DNA from: an uncultured Ignavibacteriota bacterium | GTDB taxonomy: Bacteria; Bacteroidota; Ignavibacteria; Palsa-1295 | Length of the DNA stretch: 64,000 bases | NCBI GenBank assembly: GCA_903900335.1 | Contig: CAIUMP010000008.1 | Span: 46,732-110,731, forward strand | Direction: 5' to 3' | Shown: piece by piece, positions 16,945 to 25,296 of the stretch | Numbering within the stretch: the stretch's first letter is position 1 | Layout of the letters: the number at the start of each line of letters is the position of its first letter | The notes under the pieces: model-generated | What the model was told of the DNA's origin: nothing | What the model saw: only the letters and a program-made list of their open reading frames with translations | Database searches by the model: none | Made by a program: the position numbers and the translations under genes

Positions 16945-19446
16945 GTGGACCTATTCCAAAAAGCTTACGATTTCACGCGTGCTGATGAAGTCAAGGAAGC
17001 TGGCTACTACCCGTATTTCCGCGCTATTGAAGAGAATGAAGGACCTGTCGTCCAGATCGAAGGCCGCAAGGTCATCATGGCGGGATCGAACAATTATCTC
17101 GGCCTGACGGCCGACCCGCGGGTCAAGGAGGCAGCTATCAAAGCGATCGAGCGATATGGCACAGGCTGCTCTGGCTCCCGCTATCTGACCGGGACCGTTC
17201 GGCTCCACGAGGAATTGGAGCGGGATATGGCAGATTACTTCCAGAAGGAAGCCTGTCTCCTATTTTCAACGGGCTACCAGACGGCACAGGGTGTGATTCC
17301 CGCTCTCTGTCAGCGAGGCGATTATGTCGTCAGCGACAAGGATAATCACGCCTGTATCGTTGCAGGCAACCTGATGTCGAAGGGAATGTACGGCGAGGTG
17401 GTTCGCTACAATCACAACGACATGAAGGATCTGGAGCGCCGCATCTCCAAGCTGCCCCTCGATGCTCCCAAGCTCATTGTTACCGACGGCGTATTCTCGA
17501 CATCCGGAGAGATCGTCGATCTGCCTACAATGATCGAGATCGCAAAGAAGTACAATGCGCGTGTGATGGTGGACGATGCCCACTCGGTCGGTGTGATCGG
17601 TGAAGGCGGACGCGGCACACCAAGCTATTACAACCTCATAAAAGAGACCGACCTCACGATGGGTACGTTCTCCAAGACGTTCGCAAGTCTCGGTGGATTC
17701 GTCGTCGGCGAAGAGCGTGTGATCAACTATATCAAGCACACCTCTCCCGCGCTTATCTTCTCCGCATCGCCGACGCCGGCCTCTGTGGCGGCAGCGATCA
17801 TGTCGCTGAAGATCCTCCGCGCCGAACCAGAGCGCATGACGAACCTCATCGCAAATGCGGACTACATGCGCCGCGAGTTCAAGGCACTCGGCTTCAAGAT
17901 CATCGAGAGCAAAACAGCTATCGTACCGGTCATCATTGGCGATGACATCAAGACGTTTGTGTTCTGGCGCAAGCTGTTTGATGCTGGTGTGTTTGTCAAT
18001 GCGTTCATCTCTCCGGGTGTCATGCCGGGAATGCAGATGATGCGCACAAGCTTCATGGCCACCCACGAGAAGCATCATCTGGACCGCATACTCGAACTCT
18101 TCAAGGACATCGGTGAAGAACTTGGTGTGCTCGATGACGAAGAGACACTTGCCGCCGACGCGGATCTTACTCGCCGCGAAGCCGCAGCCGATAAGGAGAT
18201 CGCAACCCTTGCGAAGAGCATCGAACCACTCCGCAAAGCTGAGCATATTCGGATCAAGAAAGTGGATGGTCGTAAAGACAAATTACGCTTCATCCGGTTG
18301 CCTTGGGAGCTATACCAGAACGAAGCGAATTGGGTGCCACCGCTGGAGATGGACAGAATGCGTCTCATTGACGAGGTAAAGAATCCTTTCTATAAGCACG
18401 CAACTATTGCGCTCTTTCTTGCCGAGGATGACCGCGGCAATACGGTCGGACGGATCGCCGCCGTGATCAACCACAAGCACAACGAACTCCACAAGGACAA
18501 ACTCGGATTTGTCGGATTCTTCGATTCGGTGGACGATCAGCTTGTCGCAAATTCGCTCTTTAGTGCCGCCGAAGATCACCTGCGGTCCCATGGGATGCGT
18601 GCCGTTCGTGGACCGGTGAGCCCTTCGATCAACGATGAGGTCGGCTTGCTTGTCGAAGGCTTTGAATTTCCTGCGGCCGTGATGATGCCGTACCATCCGA
18701 AATACTACAAGACGCTTTGGGAGAACGCTGGCTACGGAAAGACAAAGGATCTGCTTGCATGGCAGATAGATCAGTCTATTTGTATGACGCCAAAGCTGGT
18801 GCGCGGCACGGACCTGATCAAGCAGCGCTCAAAGGTGAGCATTCGCTCGATCGACATGAAGAAGTTCGACGCTGAAGTTGCCATTATCCGCGATCTTTAT
18901 GAGCGTGGGTGGGAGAGCAACTGGGGTGCTGTACCGCTGAACGCTGAGGAGATCACGATGCTCGCGGCCGAACTGAAGCAGGTCATCGATCCCGATTATG
19001 TTCTCTTCGTAGAGAAGGACGGCGAGACGATCGGCTTCTCGCTTGTGGTGCCAGACATCAATCAGGCCTTCCGCGCTGGCAAACCAATACCGAAGGGTGC
19101 TATGAATCTTCCTGTGGCAATCACAAATCTCATGACGCAGAAGAAGGCGATCGATACGCTGCGCATCATCCTGCTCGGCGTTATGCCCGAGTATCGCGGA
19201 CGCGGCATCGATGCATTGCTCTATCGAGAGATCATGGAGCGCTCATCGAAGAAGGGCATCAAATTCGGCGAAGCATCCTGGGTGCTCGAAGATAACGTCA
19301 TGATGACGCGCGGTGCAGAGCTGATGCAGGGCATTCCCTACAAACGGTATCGCGTGTATGATAAGCCGTTGTATCAAGGGGATGAGCATATCGGGGCGGT
19401 GTGGCTCTCGAACTCTCCGCCGGCATCGGTTTTTACAATTGTGTGA
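16945..19446 (+). CDS. Alpha-oxoamine synthase (serine palmitoyltransferase-like) fused to a GNAT-type acyltransferase
   Basis: An 833-residue two-domain protein starting at GTG. Residues 1-395 are a complete PLP-dependent alpha-oxoamine synthase, the family of serine palmitoyltransferase, KBL and BioF. They contain [11 protein letters not shown], the PLP-stacking histidine in DNHACIVAG (H135), [10 protein letters not shown] (D210, H213), and the Schiff-base lysine in [11 protein letters not shown] (K244). A charged linker covers about 396-435. Residues about 436-833 match a GNAT-fold family common in sphingolipid-making bacteria: [39 protein letters not shown], and the acyl-CoA loop in [15 protein letters not shown] (about 746-760). 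As I recall, a Caulobacter member of this GNAT family was reported as bacterial ceramide synthase. If so, this chain would make 3-ketosphinganine and N-acylate it. That coupling is inference; the two domains are seen directly. Confidence 0.88.
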   Translation: MDLFQKAYDFTRADEVKEAGYYPYFRAIEENEGPVVQIEGRKVIMAGSNNYLGLTADPRVKEAAIKAIERYGTGCSGSRYLTGTVRLHEELERDMADYFQKEACLLFSTGYQTAQGVIPALCQRGDYVVSDKDNHACIVAGNLMSKGMYGEVVRYNHNDMKDLERRISKLPLDAPKLIVTDGVFSTSGEIVDLPTMIEIAKKYNARVMVDDAHSVGVIGEGGRGTPSYYNLIKETDLTMGTFSKTFASLGGFVVGEERVINYIKHTSPALIFSASPTPASVAAAIMSLKILRAEPERMTNLIANADYMRREFKALGFKIIESKTAIVPVIIGDDIKTFVFWRKLFDAGVFVNAFISPGVMPGMQMMRTSFMATHEKHHLDRILELFKDIGEELGVLDDEETLAADADLTRREAAADKEIATLAKSIEPLRKAEHIRIKKVDGRKDKLRFIRLPWELYQNEANWVPPLEMDRMRLIDEVKNPFYKHATIALFLAEDDRGNTVGRIAAVINHKHNELHKDKLGFVGFFDSVDDQLVANSLFSAAEDHLRSHGMRAVRGPVSPSINDEVGLLVEGFEFPAAVMMPYHPKYYKTLWENAGYGKTKDLLAWQIDQSICMTPKLVRGTDLIKQRSKVSIRSIDMKKFDAEVAIIRDLYERGWESNWGAVPLNAEEITMLAAELKQVIDPDYVLFVEKDGETIGFSLVVPDINQAFRAGKPIPKGAMNLPVAITNLMTQKKAIDTLRIILLGVMPEYRGRGIDALLYREIMERSSKKGIKFGEASWVLEDNVMMTRGAELMQGIPYKRYRVYDKPLYQGDEHIGAVWLSNSPPASVFTIV

Positions 19447-19544
19447 CAATTCCGCGACCGCGGATTCGTAGTTTTGGTGATTAGCAACGCCGTCCCCTCA
19501 CGCGAGGATCGGGCTTGTGATCGACTATCAACTCTACGAACCGC

Positions 19545-19967
19545 ATGAATTCACTAACTGCTAACGTTGCCTCACTCCGTCGGAAGACGAGCAGGCACAT
19601 CACACAATTTGCACTGCTTGTTACCAGCATCTCCCTTTCTGGGTGTTCTACTTCCGCATGGATACCGATGAAGGAATACAAACAACCGTTGCAGCGTGAC
19701 ATCGAGTCGCTGCTGCTAAGGTCAGACTCTGTCGCTTACTTCGATGAGAACCGGGCTTGGTATGACGATGCCAAAGGTACGATCAGGGGTAAGGGATTAA
19801 CGGGTAAAGACACGACTTACTCCAGTCAGGATGTCCGGTTCATCCAGTATTCAACTACTAGTCCCACGGGATATTTCATTGGTGGAGCTGCAGCGTTAAT
19901 CGGCGTTACGCTCCTGACAACCCTCATCATAGTAGGCAACTCTGAAATCGGCTTTCATCATTTTTGA
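19545..19967 (+). CDS. Lipoprotein with C-terminal transmembrane segment, unknown function
   Basis: A 140-residue protein. The N-terminus holds a basic start and hydrophobic stretch ending in the lipobox LSGC (about residues 31-34), so lipidation is likely; a shorter start inside is possible. The middle (about 45-105) is hydrophilic with RDIESLLLRSDSVAYFDENRAWYDD and YSSQDVRFIQYST. A second hydrophobic segment lies at about 109-130 (GYFIGGAAALIGVTLLTTLIIVG). This pattern is common in small Bacteroidota membrane lipoproteins, but I recognise no family. It lies 98 bp downstream of the fusion gene on the same strand and could share its transcript. Confidence 0.6.
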   Translation: MNSLTANVASLRRKTSRHITQFALLVTSISLSGCSTSAWIPMKEYKQPLQRDIESLLLRSDSVAYFDENRAWYDDAKGTIRGKGLTGKDTTYSSQDVRFIQYSTTSPTGYFIGGAAALIGVTLLTTLIIVGNSEIGFHHF

Positions 19968-19992
19968 TATACACCAATGATCCTAGGTTCGA

Positions 19993-20038
19993 TGATTCCA
20001 AGCTCAGCCCTTACGGAAATCATCGGTGATTGGAATCA
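19993..20038. repeat. 9-bp inverted repeat between convergent genes
   Basis: TGATTCCAA at 19993-20001 and TTGGAATCA at 20030-20038, separated by 28 bases. It lies between the lipoprotein (+) and hom (-). A T6 run starts 17 bases further on, too far for a standard terminator, but it may still act as a transcription-end structure. Confidence 0.4.
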
Positions 20039-20141
20039 CGGAAACAGGAAAAGTTTTTTGCCCAATGAGCTTCCCATAAAGAACGAGAATACCCACAATC
20101 AGCTTGCCTATGCTTCTTATGGATAACCTCGGGTAAGGGTC

Positions 20142-21176
20142 TCACTCCCCTTTCAGCACCTCGATCAAGTCGGATACCACAGCGCTTGCAGTTGGCAGAC
20201 TTCCGGCACCTTTGCCATAGAGCACTTGTGGACCCGCGTTAGCGGTTTGGATCTCAAGCGCGTTGAACTCGTCACGGGTGTTGGCGAAGAGATGCGAGAT
20301 GGGCACAAGCTCCGGCCGTACCTGTGCATGGACTTTACCATTAGCTTCGAGCGAAGCAGTTGCTAGGAGTTTGATGGTGTGACCCGTCGCTTTGGCGCGT
20401 GTAAAGTCACCTGCGGTGATGGCTTCGATGCCGGTCGTCGAGATTGCGTGCGGCGGGATGTGCTGTCCAAAGGCATGATAGATGAGAACGGAGAGTTTCT
20501 GAGCGGCGTCGGCACCGGAGACGTCGAGCGATGGATCGGCTTCGAGGAATCCGAGGCGGCGGGCTTCGGGAAGTGCGTCTTCGTAACTAATGCCTTGCTC
20601 GGCCATGCTGGTCAGAATGAAATTCGTTGAGCCATTTACAATACCGCTGATCTTCGAGATACGGTCACCAGCGCGGAGTTCGTCGAGAGATCGGAGTACC
20701 GGTACACTCCCGCAGACTGACGCGGAGTAGAAGAGATTGACCCCACTGCGATCAGCGATCGCACGAAGGCGCGGCAGCTCGTGAGCGAGCACCAGCTTGT
20801 TCGCAGTGATGACGTGCTTCCTCGAAGCGAGGGCTCTCTCAATAAGTGTCTGTGCTTCGAAGCGCCCACCGATGAGTTCGAGGACAATGTCGATGGAGTC
20901 GTCAGCGAGGAGTGCGTCGATGTTGTCTGTGATGATTGCTGGATCGACCGCGACGACGCGTTCCTTCACGAGATCGCGCACACAGATGCCCCCTATTTCC
21001 AGGTCGATTCCATAGGCTTTACGAAACTCCTTGCGCTTCTCGACGAGTATCTTCCACACCCCCGTGCCGACAACGCCAAAGCCGAAGAGCGCGATACGGA
21101 GTTTATGCGTTGTCTTCGAGGTAATCACGGATGTGTTATTCCGAATTATGGGATTGGATGCAGTGGTAGTGCTCAT
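20142..21176 (-). CDS. hom: Homoserine dehydrogenase (no ACT domain)
   Basis: Reduces aspartate-semialdehyde to homoserine with NAD(P)H, the branch point to threonine and methionine. The 344 residues show the Rossmann start LFGFGVVGTGVWKIL, AITANKLVLAHE, then VCGSVPVLRSL, GIVNGSTNFILTSM and the catalytic EADPSLDVSGADAAQKL segment. The usual C-terminal ACT regulatory domain is absent: classical Hom is about 430 residues. Threonine feedback through ACT is therefore not expected. It is the last gene of the methionine operon, overlaps metX by four bases, and control probably comes from the upstream SAM riboswitch. Confidence 0.95.
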   Translation of the reverse strand: MSTTTASNPIIRNNTSVITSKTTHKLRIALFGFGVVGTGVWKILVEKRKEFRKAYGIDLEIGGICVRDLVKERVVAVDPAIITDNIDALLADDSIDIVLELIGGRFEAQTLIERALASRKHVITANKLVLAHELPRLRAIADRSGVNLFYSASVCGSVPVLRSLDELRAGDRISKISGIVNGSTNFILTSMAEQGISYEDALPEARRLGFLEADPSLDVSGADAAQKLSVLIYHAFGQHIPPHAISTTGIEAITAGDFTRAKATGHTIKLLATASLEANGKVHAQVRPELVPISHLFANTRDEFNALEIQTANAGPQVLYGKGAGSLPTASAVVSDLIEVLKGE

Positions 21177-22201
21177 GCGATTGTAAATTCTTCCAATGTG
21201 GATTCAACGATGACGGAGTTGATGAATGGCTCGATGATTTGAGCGAGTGTATCGGCATCGACTAAGAAGGAGTCGTGTCCATGATCTGCATCGAGCGTAA
21301 CGTACTGACCTTGGGGCAACCGCGCCGCAAAGCGCTCGATCTCTGCCGGTTGATATAAGATGTCGGACGCAATGCCGACAATGAGCGACGGGCATGTAAT
21401 AGCTTCAGCATTTCGCAGCTCATACAATTCCATTGCCTTTGTCAGTGTGAGATAGGAGTATGGCGAGAATCGCTCAACGATCTTCTCGCCCTGATGACGA
21501 AGGTAGTTTTCGATTTCGAATATCCCTTCAGATTCGTGACGTGCAAAGCGGGAATCGAACTCCTGCGAGCAGCGATAGCTGATGGTTGCAAATTGCCGCG
21601 CGAGATGAAGTCCAGCACTAAGTTTGTCGGTATCGGCGAGTGATGGATCGGCTGCAGTGATCGCATTGCGAATAGTGGAGCTAAAGGAGATGCGCCAAGC
21701 CGAGTGTTCTCCGCTAACGGCAATAGGAATGATGGCTCGGAAACGATTCGGATCGAGCGCTGCCATTTCAAGCAGGACCATCCCTCCCATCGATCCACCG
21801 ATTCCGAGAGCGACTCCCGCAATGCCAAGTTGATCAAGCAATTGCAGATTGGCCTTCGCGATGTCGCGAGTGGATATTGTTGGGAAACTCGCGCGGTACG
21901 GTACTCCCGTGGATGGATTGATGGACTCCGGTCCTGTCGAGCCATAACAGCTTCCGAGGAAGTTGGGACAAATGATGAAATACTGCTCTGGGTCGATCAA
22001 GCGGCCTTTGCCGACAAGTCCGTGCCACCATTCGTGCGCCGCCGGCCAGCCGGTAAGTGCGTGGAGGATGAGAACGACATTTGATAGGTCGGAATTGAGC
22101 GTGCCGTAGGTTTCATACCTCAACTGAAACGTTTGGAGCGAACCGCCGTGAGCGAGTGGAAACTCGGTGCCGAAAATCGAGAGTTGTTTTTTATGATTCA
22201 C
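21173..22201 (-). CDS. metX: Homoserine O-acetyltransferase
   Basis: Activates homoserine with an acyl group from acyl-CoA for methionine synthesis; alpha/beta hydrolase fold. The 342 residues keep the oxyanion-side motif LILHALTGWPAAHEWW, CPNFLGSCYGSTGPESINP, the nucleophile elbow GGSMGGM (Ser 137), the acidic residue in GIASDILYQP, and the histidine in DADHGHDSFL. Acetyl versus succinyl donor preference cannot be decided from sequence alone. It overlaps hom and the second metX-like gene by four bases on each side. Confidence 0.93.
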   Translation of the reverse strand: MNHKKQLSIFGTEFPLAHGGSLQTFQLRYETYGTLNSDLSNVVLILHALTGWPAAHEWWHGLVGKGRLIDPEQYFIICPNFLGSCYGSTGPESINPSTGVPYRASFPTISTRDIAKANLQLLDQLGIAGVALGIGGSMGGMVLLEMAALDPNRFRAIIPIAVSGEHSAWRISFSSTIRNAITAADPSLADTDKLSAGLHLARQFATISYRCSQEFDSRFARHESEGIFEIENYLRHQGEKIVERFSPYSYLTLTKAMELYELRNAEAITCPSLIVGIASDILYQPAEIERFAARLPQGQYVTLDADHGHDSFLVDADTLAQIIEPFINSVIVESTLEEFTIA

Positions 22202-23247
22202 GATGCGCCTCCATTTTTATTGTACTCCAGTCGCCGAATGAACGGGACCAATATGGCAGCAAGCCCGGCTCTGTCGACCAGGAAGGAATCATGCCCATGG
22301 TCAGCATGCAGCGTGTGATACTCTCCTTGCGGAAAGAGCCGAGCAAAGCGCTCGATCATATGGGGGTCGTACAGCATGTCTGTAGCACACCCAACAAAAA
22401 GTGCCGGAATGGTAATTGTTCTCGCTGTCGTCTCAATGGATTCTCGGCCTCGTGCAAGATCATAGCATTGCAATGCCCTGGTAAGGGTAAGGTAGGAGTA
22501 TGGTGAGAATGATTCTGCGACGCTGTTTCCGAACTGCGCTAAGTAACTATCTACCATGAATTCCGATCCCTTGCGATGGAGCCCAAATCGTTTTTCCAAC
22601 TCGGTTGGTGAACGGCAGATCACAAGCGCACATTGCGCCGCAACCGCCAGACCAAGTTGGAGCCTTGTGCGATCCTGAAGCGTGGGATCAAAGGAGCGAA
22701 TTGTTTGCAGCCCAATGCCGCAAAACGCAATCGACCATGCGGTCTGTGCGCCTCCGACAGCCAGAGGCGCGATCGCTCGAAAGCGGTGGGGTGCGAGTGC
22801 GGCCATTTCAAGTACGATCATTCCTCCCATGGATCCTCCTATCGCCAGAGCCGCGACGGATATGTCGAGGACATCTAATAGCCCAAGCGAAGCGCGAGCA
22901 ATGTCTCGGATGGTAATCTCTGGGAATGACCCCAGATAGGGCTCACCTGTTTCGGGATTTACCGATTCCGGTCCCGTCGTACCAAAACAGCCTCCTAACA
23001 GATTGGCCGAAATGACAAAGTACTTATCGGTGTCGAGTAAACATCCGTCACCGACAAGTCCATTGACCCACTCCTTAAGCGAAGGCCTGCTCAATATCGC
23101 ATGGCACAGCACGATTGCGTTCGACCGGTCCGCGTTGAGAGTCCCGTACGTGTGATATGCAATCTCGACGTGCGAAAGTGATTCCCCCGATTCCAGTACG
23201 AAGGGTGCCTCTCGAAGCTTGGCAGCGCATCTTTGTTCGTTTAGCAT
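22198..23247 (-). CDS. Second homoserine O-acyltransferase-like protein (metX paralog)
   Basis: A 349-residue paralog of the downstream metX, in tandem and translationally coupled on both sides. The catalytic frame is kept: GGSMGGM (Ser 139), GCATDMLYDP and HADHGHDSFL. The segment that reads HALTGWPAAHEWW in the neighbour is CHAILSRPSLKEWV here, so the conserved HALTG loop is changed to HAILS. This loop lies near the active-site entrance in MetX structures. The changes suggest an altered acyl acceptor or donor (in the wider family, homoserine acetyl- or succinyltransferase and serine acyltransferase all occur), or a heteromeric partner. The exact substrate is unknown. Confidence 0.88.
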   Translation of the reverse strand: MLNEQRCAAKLREAPFVLESGESLSHVEIAYHTYGTLNADRSNAIVLCHAILSRPSLKEWVNGLVGDGCLLDTDKYFVISANLLGGCFGTTGPESVNPETGEPYLGSFPEITIRDIARASLGLLDVLDISVAALAIGGSMGGMIVLEMAALAPHRFRAIAPLAVGGAQTAWSIAFCGIGLQTIRSFDPTLQDRTRLQLGLAVAAQCALVICRSPTELEKRFGLHRKGSEFMVDSYLAQFGNSVAESFSPYSYLTLTRALQCYDLARGRESIETTARTITIPALFVGCATDMLYDPHMIERFARLFPQGEYHTLHADHGHDSFLVDRAGLAAILVPFIRRLEYNKNGGAS

Positions 23248-24431
23248 GTTGTTAGTCTCGCCTCTGATACCGAATGTTTTGCACGTTGAACCGCACTGAG
23301 GGCTCTCCCGAGATCCTCAATAAGATCATCGGCATGTTCAATACCGATCGAAATCCGAATAAGATTCTCCGAAATCCCGGCCTCGCGACGATGTTCCGCA
23401 GTCATCGAGGCGTGGCTCATTGTTGCGGGATGTTCGATGAGGGATTCTACCCCGCCGAGAGACTCTGCCAGTGAGAAAATGTTTGTTGAGCGTAGTACAT
23501 GCTTCACATCTTCGACATCATCCGTCTTCACGCAAAACGAGATCACTCCTCCGAATCCGGTAAACTGCTGCTTCGCAGTGAGATGAGTCGAATGCGACAC
23601 CAGTCCCGGATAATAGACCTTGCTGACGTTCGGATGTTGCGATAGAAACTCTGCAACCTTATGAGCATTGTGCTCATGCTGCCTCATGCGCACTGAAAGT
23701 GTCTTGACACCCCGAAGCACTAGCCAGCTATCGAAGCAGCCAGTTGTCGTACCGAGTGCATTAGCGAGATATTGGAATCGCTCGCCGAGTTCTGGCGTGC
23801 GAGAGATGATCGCGCCACCAATAACGTCGGAGTGACCGTTCAGCCATTTGGTTGTGGAGTGAACAACGAGATCCGCGCCGAACTTGAATGGCTGGAAGTT
23901 GAAAGGCGAAAGGAAAGTATTGTCAACCGCAACTAGCAAACCATAAACCTTCGCGAGTTTCGATAACTCCGCGACATCAACCACACGCAACAGCGGATTG
24001 CTCGGGGTTTCGATCCAGAGACACGCGGTGTTCGGCTTGACTGCAAGCCGTACGGCGTGAATATCTTCGAGATCGACGAAGGAGACTTCGATCTTCCCCT
24101 GTGCTGCAAGCAGCTTCAACAGGCGCGCTGTGCCGCCGTAACAATCGTGTGTACAAATGACGTGTGCGCCCGTATCGAAGTGCGCGAGTACGGTAGAGAT
24201 GGCCGCCATGCCCGTCGAAACTGCGACAGCGCGCGCGCCACCTTCGAGATCGGCAAGCACTTCCTCAAGGGTGTCGCGAGTGGGATTTCCGCTTCTAGTA
24301 TAGTCGTATCCCGTGGAAACTCCGACATCTCGGAAACGGAAGTTAGAGGTTTGATAGAGTGGTGTTCCGATCGAGCCGTATTCGGAATCGGTGTGGGTCG
24401 TCTTGACGATGGTGCGTGTTTCGAGTTGCAT
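23241..24431 (-). CDS. metB: Cystathionine gamma-synthase / O-acylhomoserine sulfhydrylase family enzyme
   Basis: PLP enzyme that joins an O-acylhomoserine with cysteine (or sulfide). The ATG at 24431 gives a 396-residue protein beginning MQLETRTIVKTTHTD, the family norm; an 11-residue upstream extension is unlikely because it lies inside the regulatory leader. Landmarks are YDYTRSGNPTRDTLE, GGTARLL, ETPSNPLLRV, VDNTFLSP and the PLP lysine in HSTTKWLNGHSD (K195), and the C-terminal SIGIEHADDLIEDL. Length and motifs fit MetB better than the longer MetY. It overlaps the next gene by seven bases. Translation is probably controlled by the riboswitch and start-codon hairpin upstream. Confidence 0.92.
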   Translation of the reverse strand: MQLETRTIVKTTHTDSEYGSIGTPLYQTSNFRFRDVGVSTGYDYTRSGNPTRDTLEEVLADLEGGARAVAVSTGMAAISTVLAHFDTGAHVICTHDCYGGTARLLKLLAAQGKIEVSFVDLEDIHAVRLAVKPNTACLWIETPSNPLLRVVDVAELSKLAKVYGLLVAVDNTFLSPFNFQPFKFGADLVVHSTTKWLNGHSDVIGGAIISRTPELGERFQYLANALGTTTGCFDSWLVLRGVKTLSVRMRQHEHNAHKVAEFLSQHPNVSKVYYPGLVSHSTHLTAKQQFTGFGGVISFCVKTDDVEDVKHVLRSTNIFSLAESLGGVESLIEHPATMSHASMTAEHRREAGISENLIRISIGIEHADDLIEDLGRALSAVQRAKHSVSEARLTTC

Positions 24432-24469
24432 GAGTGATCGTTGATTGACAAGAAATCTGATCACTCACG
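24429..24469 (-). promoter_or_regulatory. Hairpin burying the metB start codon (riboswitch expression platform)
   Basis: In the mRNA, CGTGAGTGATC (24469 to 24459) pairs with GATCACTCATG (24439 to 24429): 11 bp with one G-U wobble. The last three bases of the second arm are the AUG of metB. The loop is 19 bases. The first arm overlaps a 14-base stretch (24477 to 24464, GCTGTTCTCGTGAG) complementary, with one bulge, to the 5' strand of the SAM aptamer. The two pairings exclude each other. Confidence 0.65.
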
Positions 24470-24497
24470 AGAACAGCTACTGTATGGCTTCTCGAAA

Positions 24498-24535
24498 TTC
24501 CGGCGGGGCTTTAAAATAAAAAGCCCTATCCGGAA
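24498..24535 (-). promoter_or_regulatory. Terminator-like hairpin in the metB leader
   Basis: In the mRNA, TTCCGG ... CCGGAA (24535-24530 and 24503-24498) encloses GGGCTTT, a 7-base loop and AAAGCCC. The only U-run after the outer stem is UUU, so it is a poor intrinsic terminator. It may instead hold the aptamer and start hairpin close together. Confidence 0.5.
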
Positions 24536-24619
24536 AGAGTACCGAATAGGTCTGCGAATTGTCCGCCTCGCGGAGTGGTGGGCCATTTACGGCACACGAA
24601 ACAATCGTCAACGCTTCGG

Positions 24620-24744
24620 CTCATCTTTTCCGTGACCGCCTTGCAGCGGTGTTGGCAGGAGTTAGCACCTGGGCTTGAGAACCGGATGGTTCTCAACGGT
24701 TGCTACAGCGTCTTTGGGCCTGTCCCTCGGCTGTTCTCGATGAG
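24620..24744 (-). promoter_or_regulatory. SAM-I (S-box) riboswitch aptamer upstream of the methionine operon
   Basis: Binds S-adenosylmethionine in the nascent mRNA. Read on the minus strand, the aptamer opens with CTCATC (P1) and continues GAGGGACAGGCCC, GACGCTGTAGCAACC, a P3 stem GAGAACC/GGTTCTC, AGGTGCTAACTCCTGCC, and closes with GATGAG (P1). These are the conserved S-box core blocks in order. It lies 189 bases upstream of the metB AUG and just after the terminator of the preceding lipoprotein gene, so it heads the metB-metX-metX-hom transcript. Confidence 0.95.
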
Positions 24745-24760
24745 TGTCGGTTGCAATAAA

Positions 24761-24801
24761 CGGAACGCGGGAGAATTAGTTTCGAGCACCCGCGTTTTCC
24801 G
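24761..24801 (-). terminator. Intrinsic terminator of the small lipoprotein gene
   Basis: On the minus strand CGGAAAACGCGGG pairs with CCCGCGTTCCG (one small bulge) around a 17-base loop, and TTTATT follows. It ends the 24812-25081 transcript just before the SAM aptamer begins. Confidence 0.75.
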
Positions 24802-24811
24802 AAGTTCTGGA

Positions 24812-25081
24812 TCAGAAGGGCTTGCCCGAAGCCTGTGAACTCTGATTCCATATTGTATCGGCCTTTGAATTCACTTTGCCACCGGCGAGTGGCTGACCCT
24901 TGCCATCTGTGTTGAGCGGGGTGCCATTGTTCTTCGTATCCGTGACGCCAGGCGCCCCGATGCTCTGATCGCCGCCGGCCATGGAGCTATTGCGGTCGGT
25001 CATTTTGTCTGCACAGGACGCAAGCAGAACTAGGGAAAGAAGTGCGACGCTGAAAAAGGCGAGTCTGGATGTATGCTGCAT
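24812..25081 (-). CDS. Small lipoprotein, unknown function
   Basis: An 89-residue protein. A lipoprotein signal peptide ends in LLASC (cysteine about residue 23). The mature part is short, Gly/Asn/Asp/Ser-rich and probably disordered (GGDQSIGAPGVTDTKNNGTP). No domain is recognised. It has its own terminator (24761-24801) and a Bacteroidota-type -7 element 26 bases upstream, so it appears monocistronic. Confidence 0.75.
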   Translation of the reverse strand: MQHTSRLAFFSVALLSLVLLASCADKMTDRNSSMAGGDQSIGAPGVTDTKNNGTPLNTDGKGQPLAGGKVNSKADTIWNQSSQASGKPF

Positions 25082-25106
25082 GAATATTCTCTGATTGTAG
25101 GTTTTG

Positions 25107-25114
25107 CAAATTTA
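25107..25114 (-). promoter_or_regulatory. Bacteroidota-type -7 promoter element
   Basis: TAAATTTG on the minus strand matches TAnnTTTG and lies 26 bases upstream of the lipoprotein ATG at 25081. No good -33 TTG was seen at the expected distance. Confidence 0.5.
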
Positions 25115-25296
25115 CGACAATCTTGAGGAGAGAGAATCGTTTTGGCAGATTGCTATTCTATAAGAACAAAAGGTCGCGATTGTCACCAAGACAGGTGCCA
25201 GAGAATTTTCCAAAATCCGGTAACAATTCCTCCGAAAAAATTGTATAACTCTACGAACTCTCTCTCGACGAAACATATATCGAAGGGACAATAAAC

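Noticed and set aside
17266..18246. 326-codon open frame antisense to the synthase-acyltransferase fusion
   Set aside because: It is a shadow of strong codon bias in the sense gene; the product is rich in Cys, His and Arg and resembles no family.
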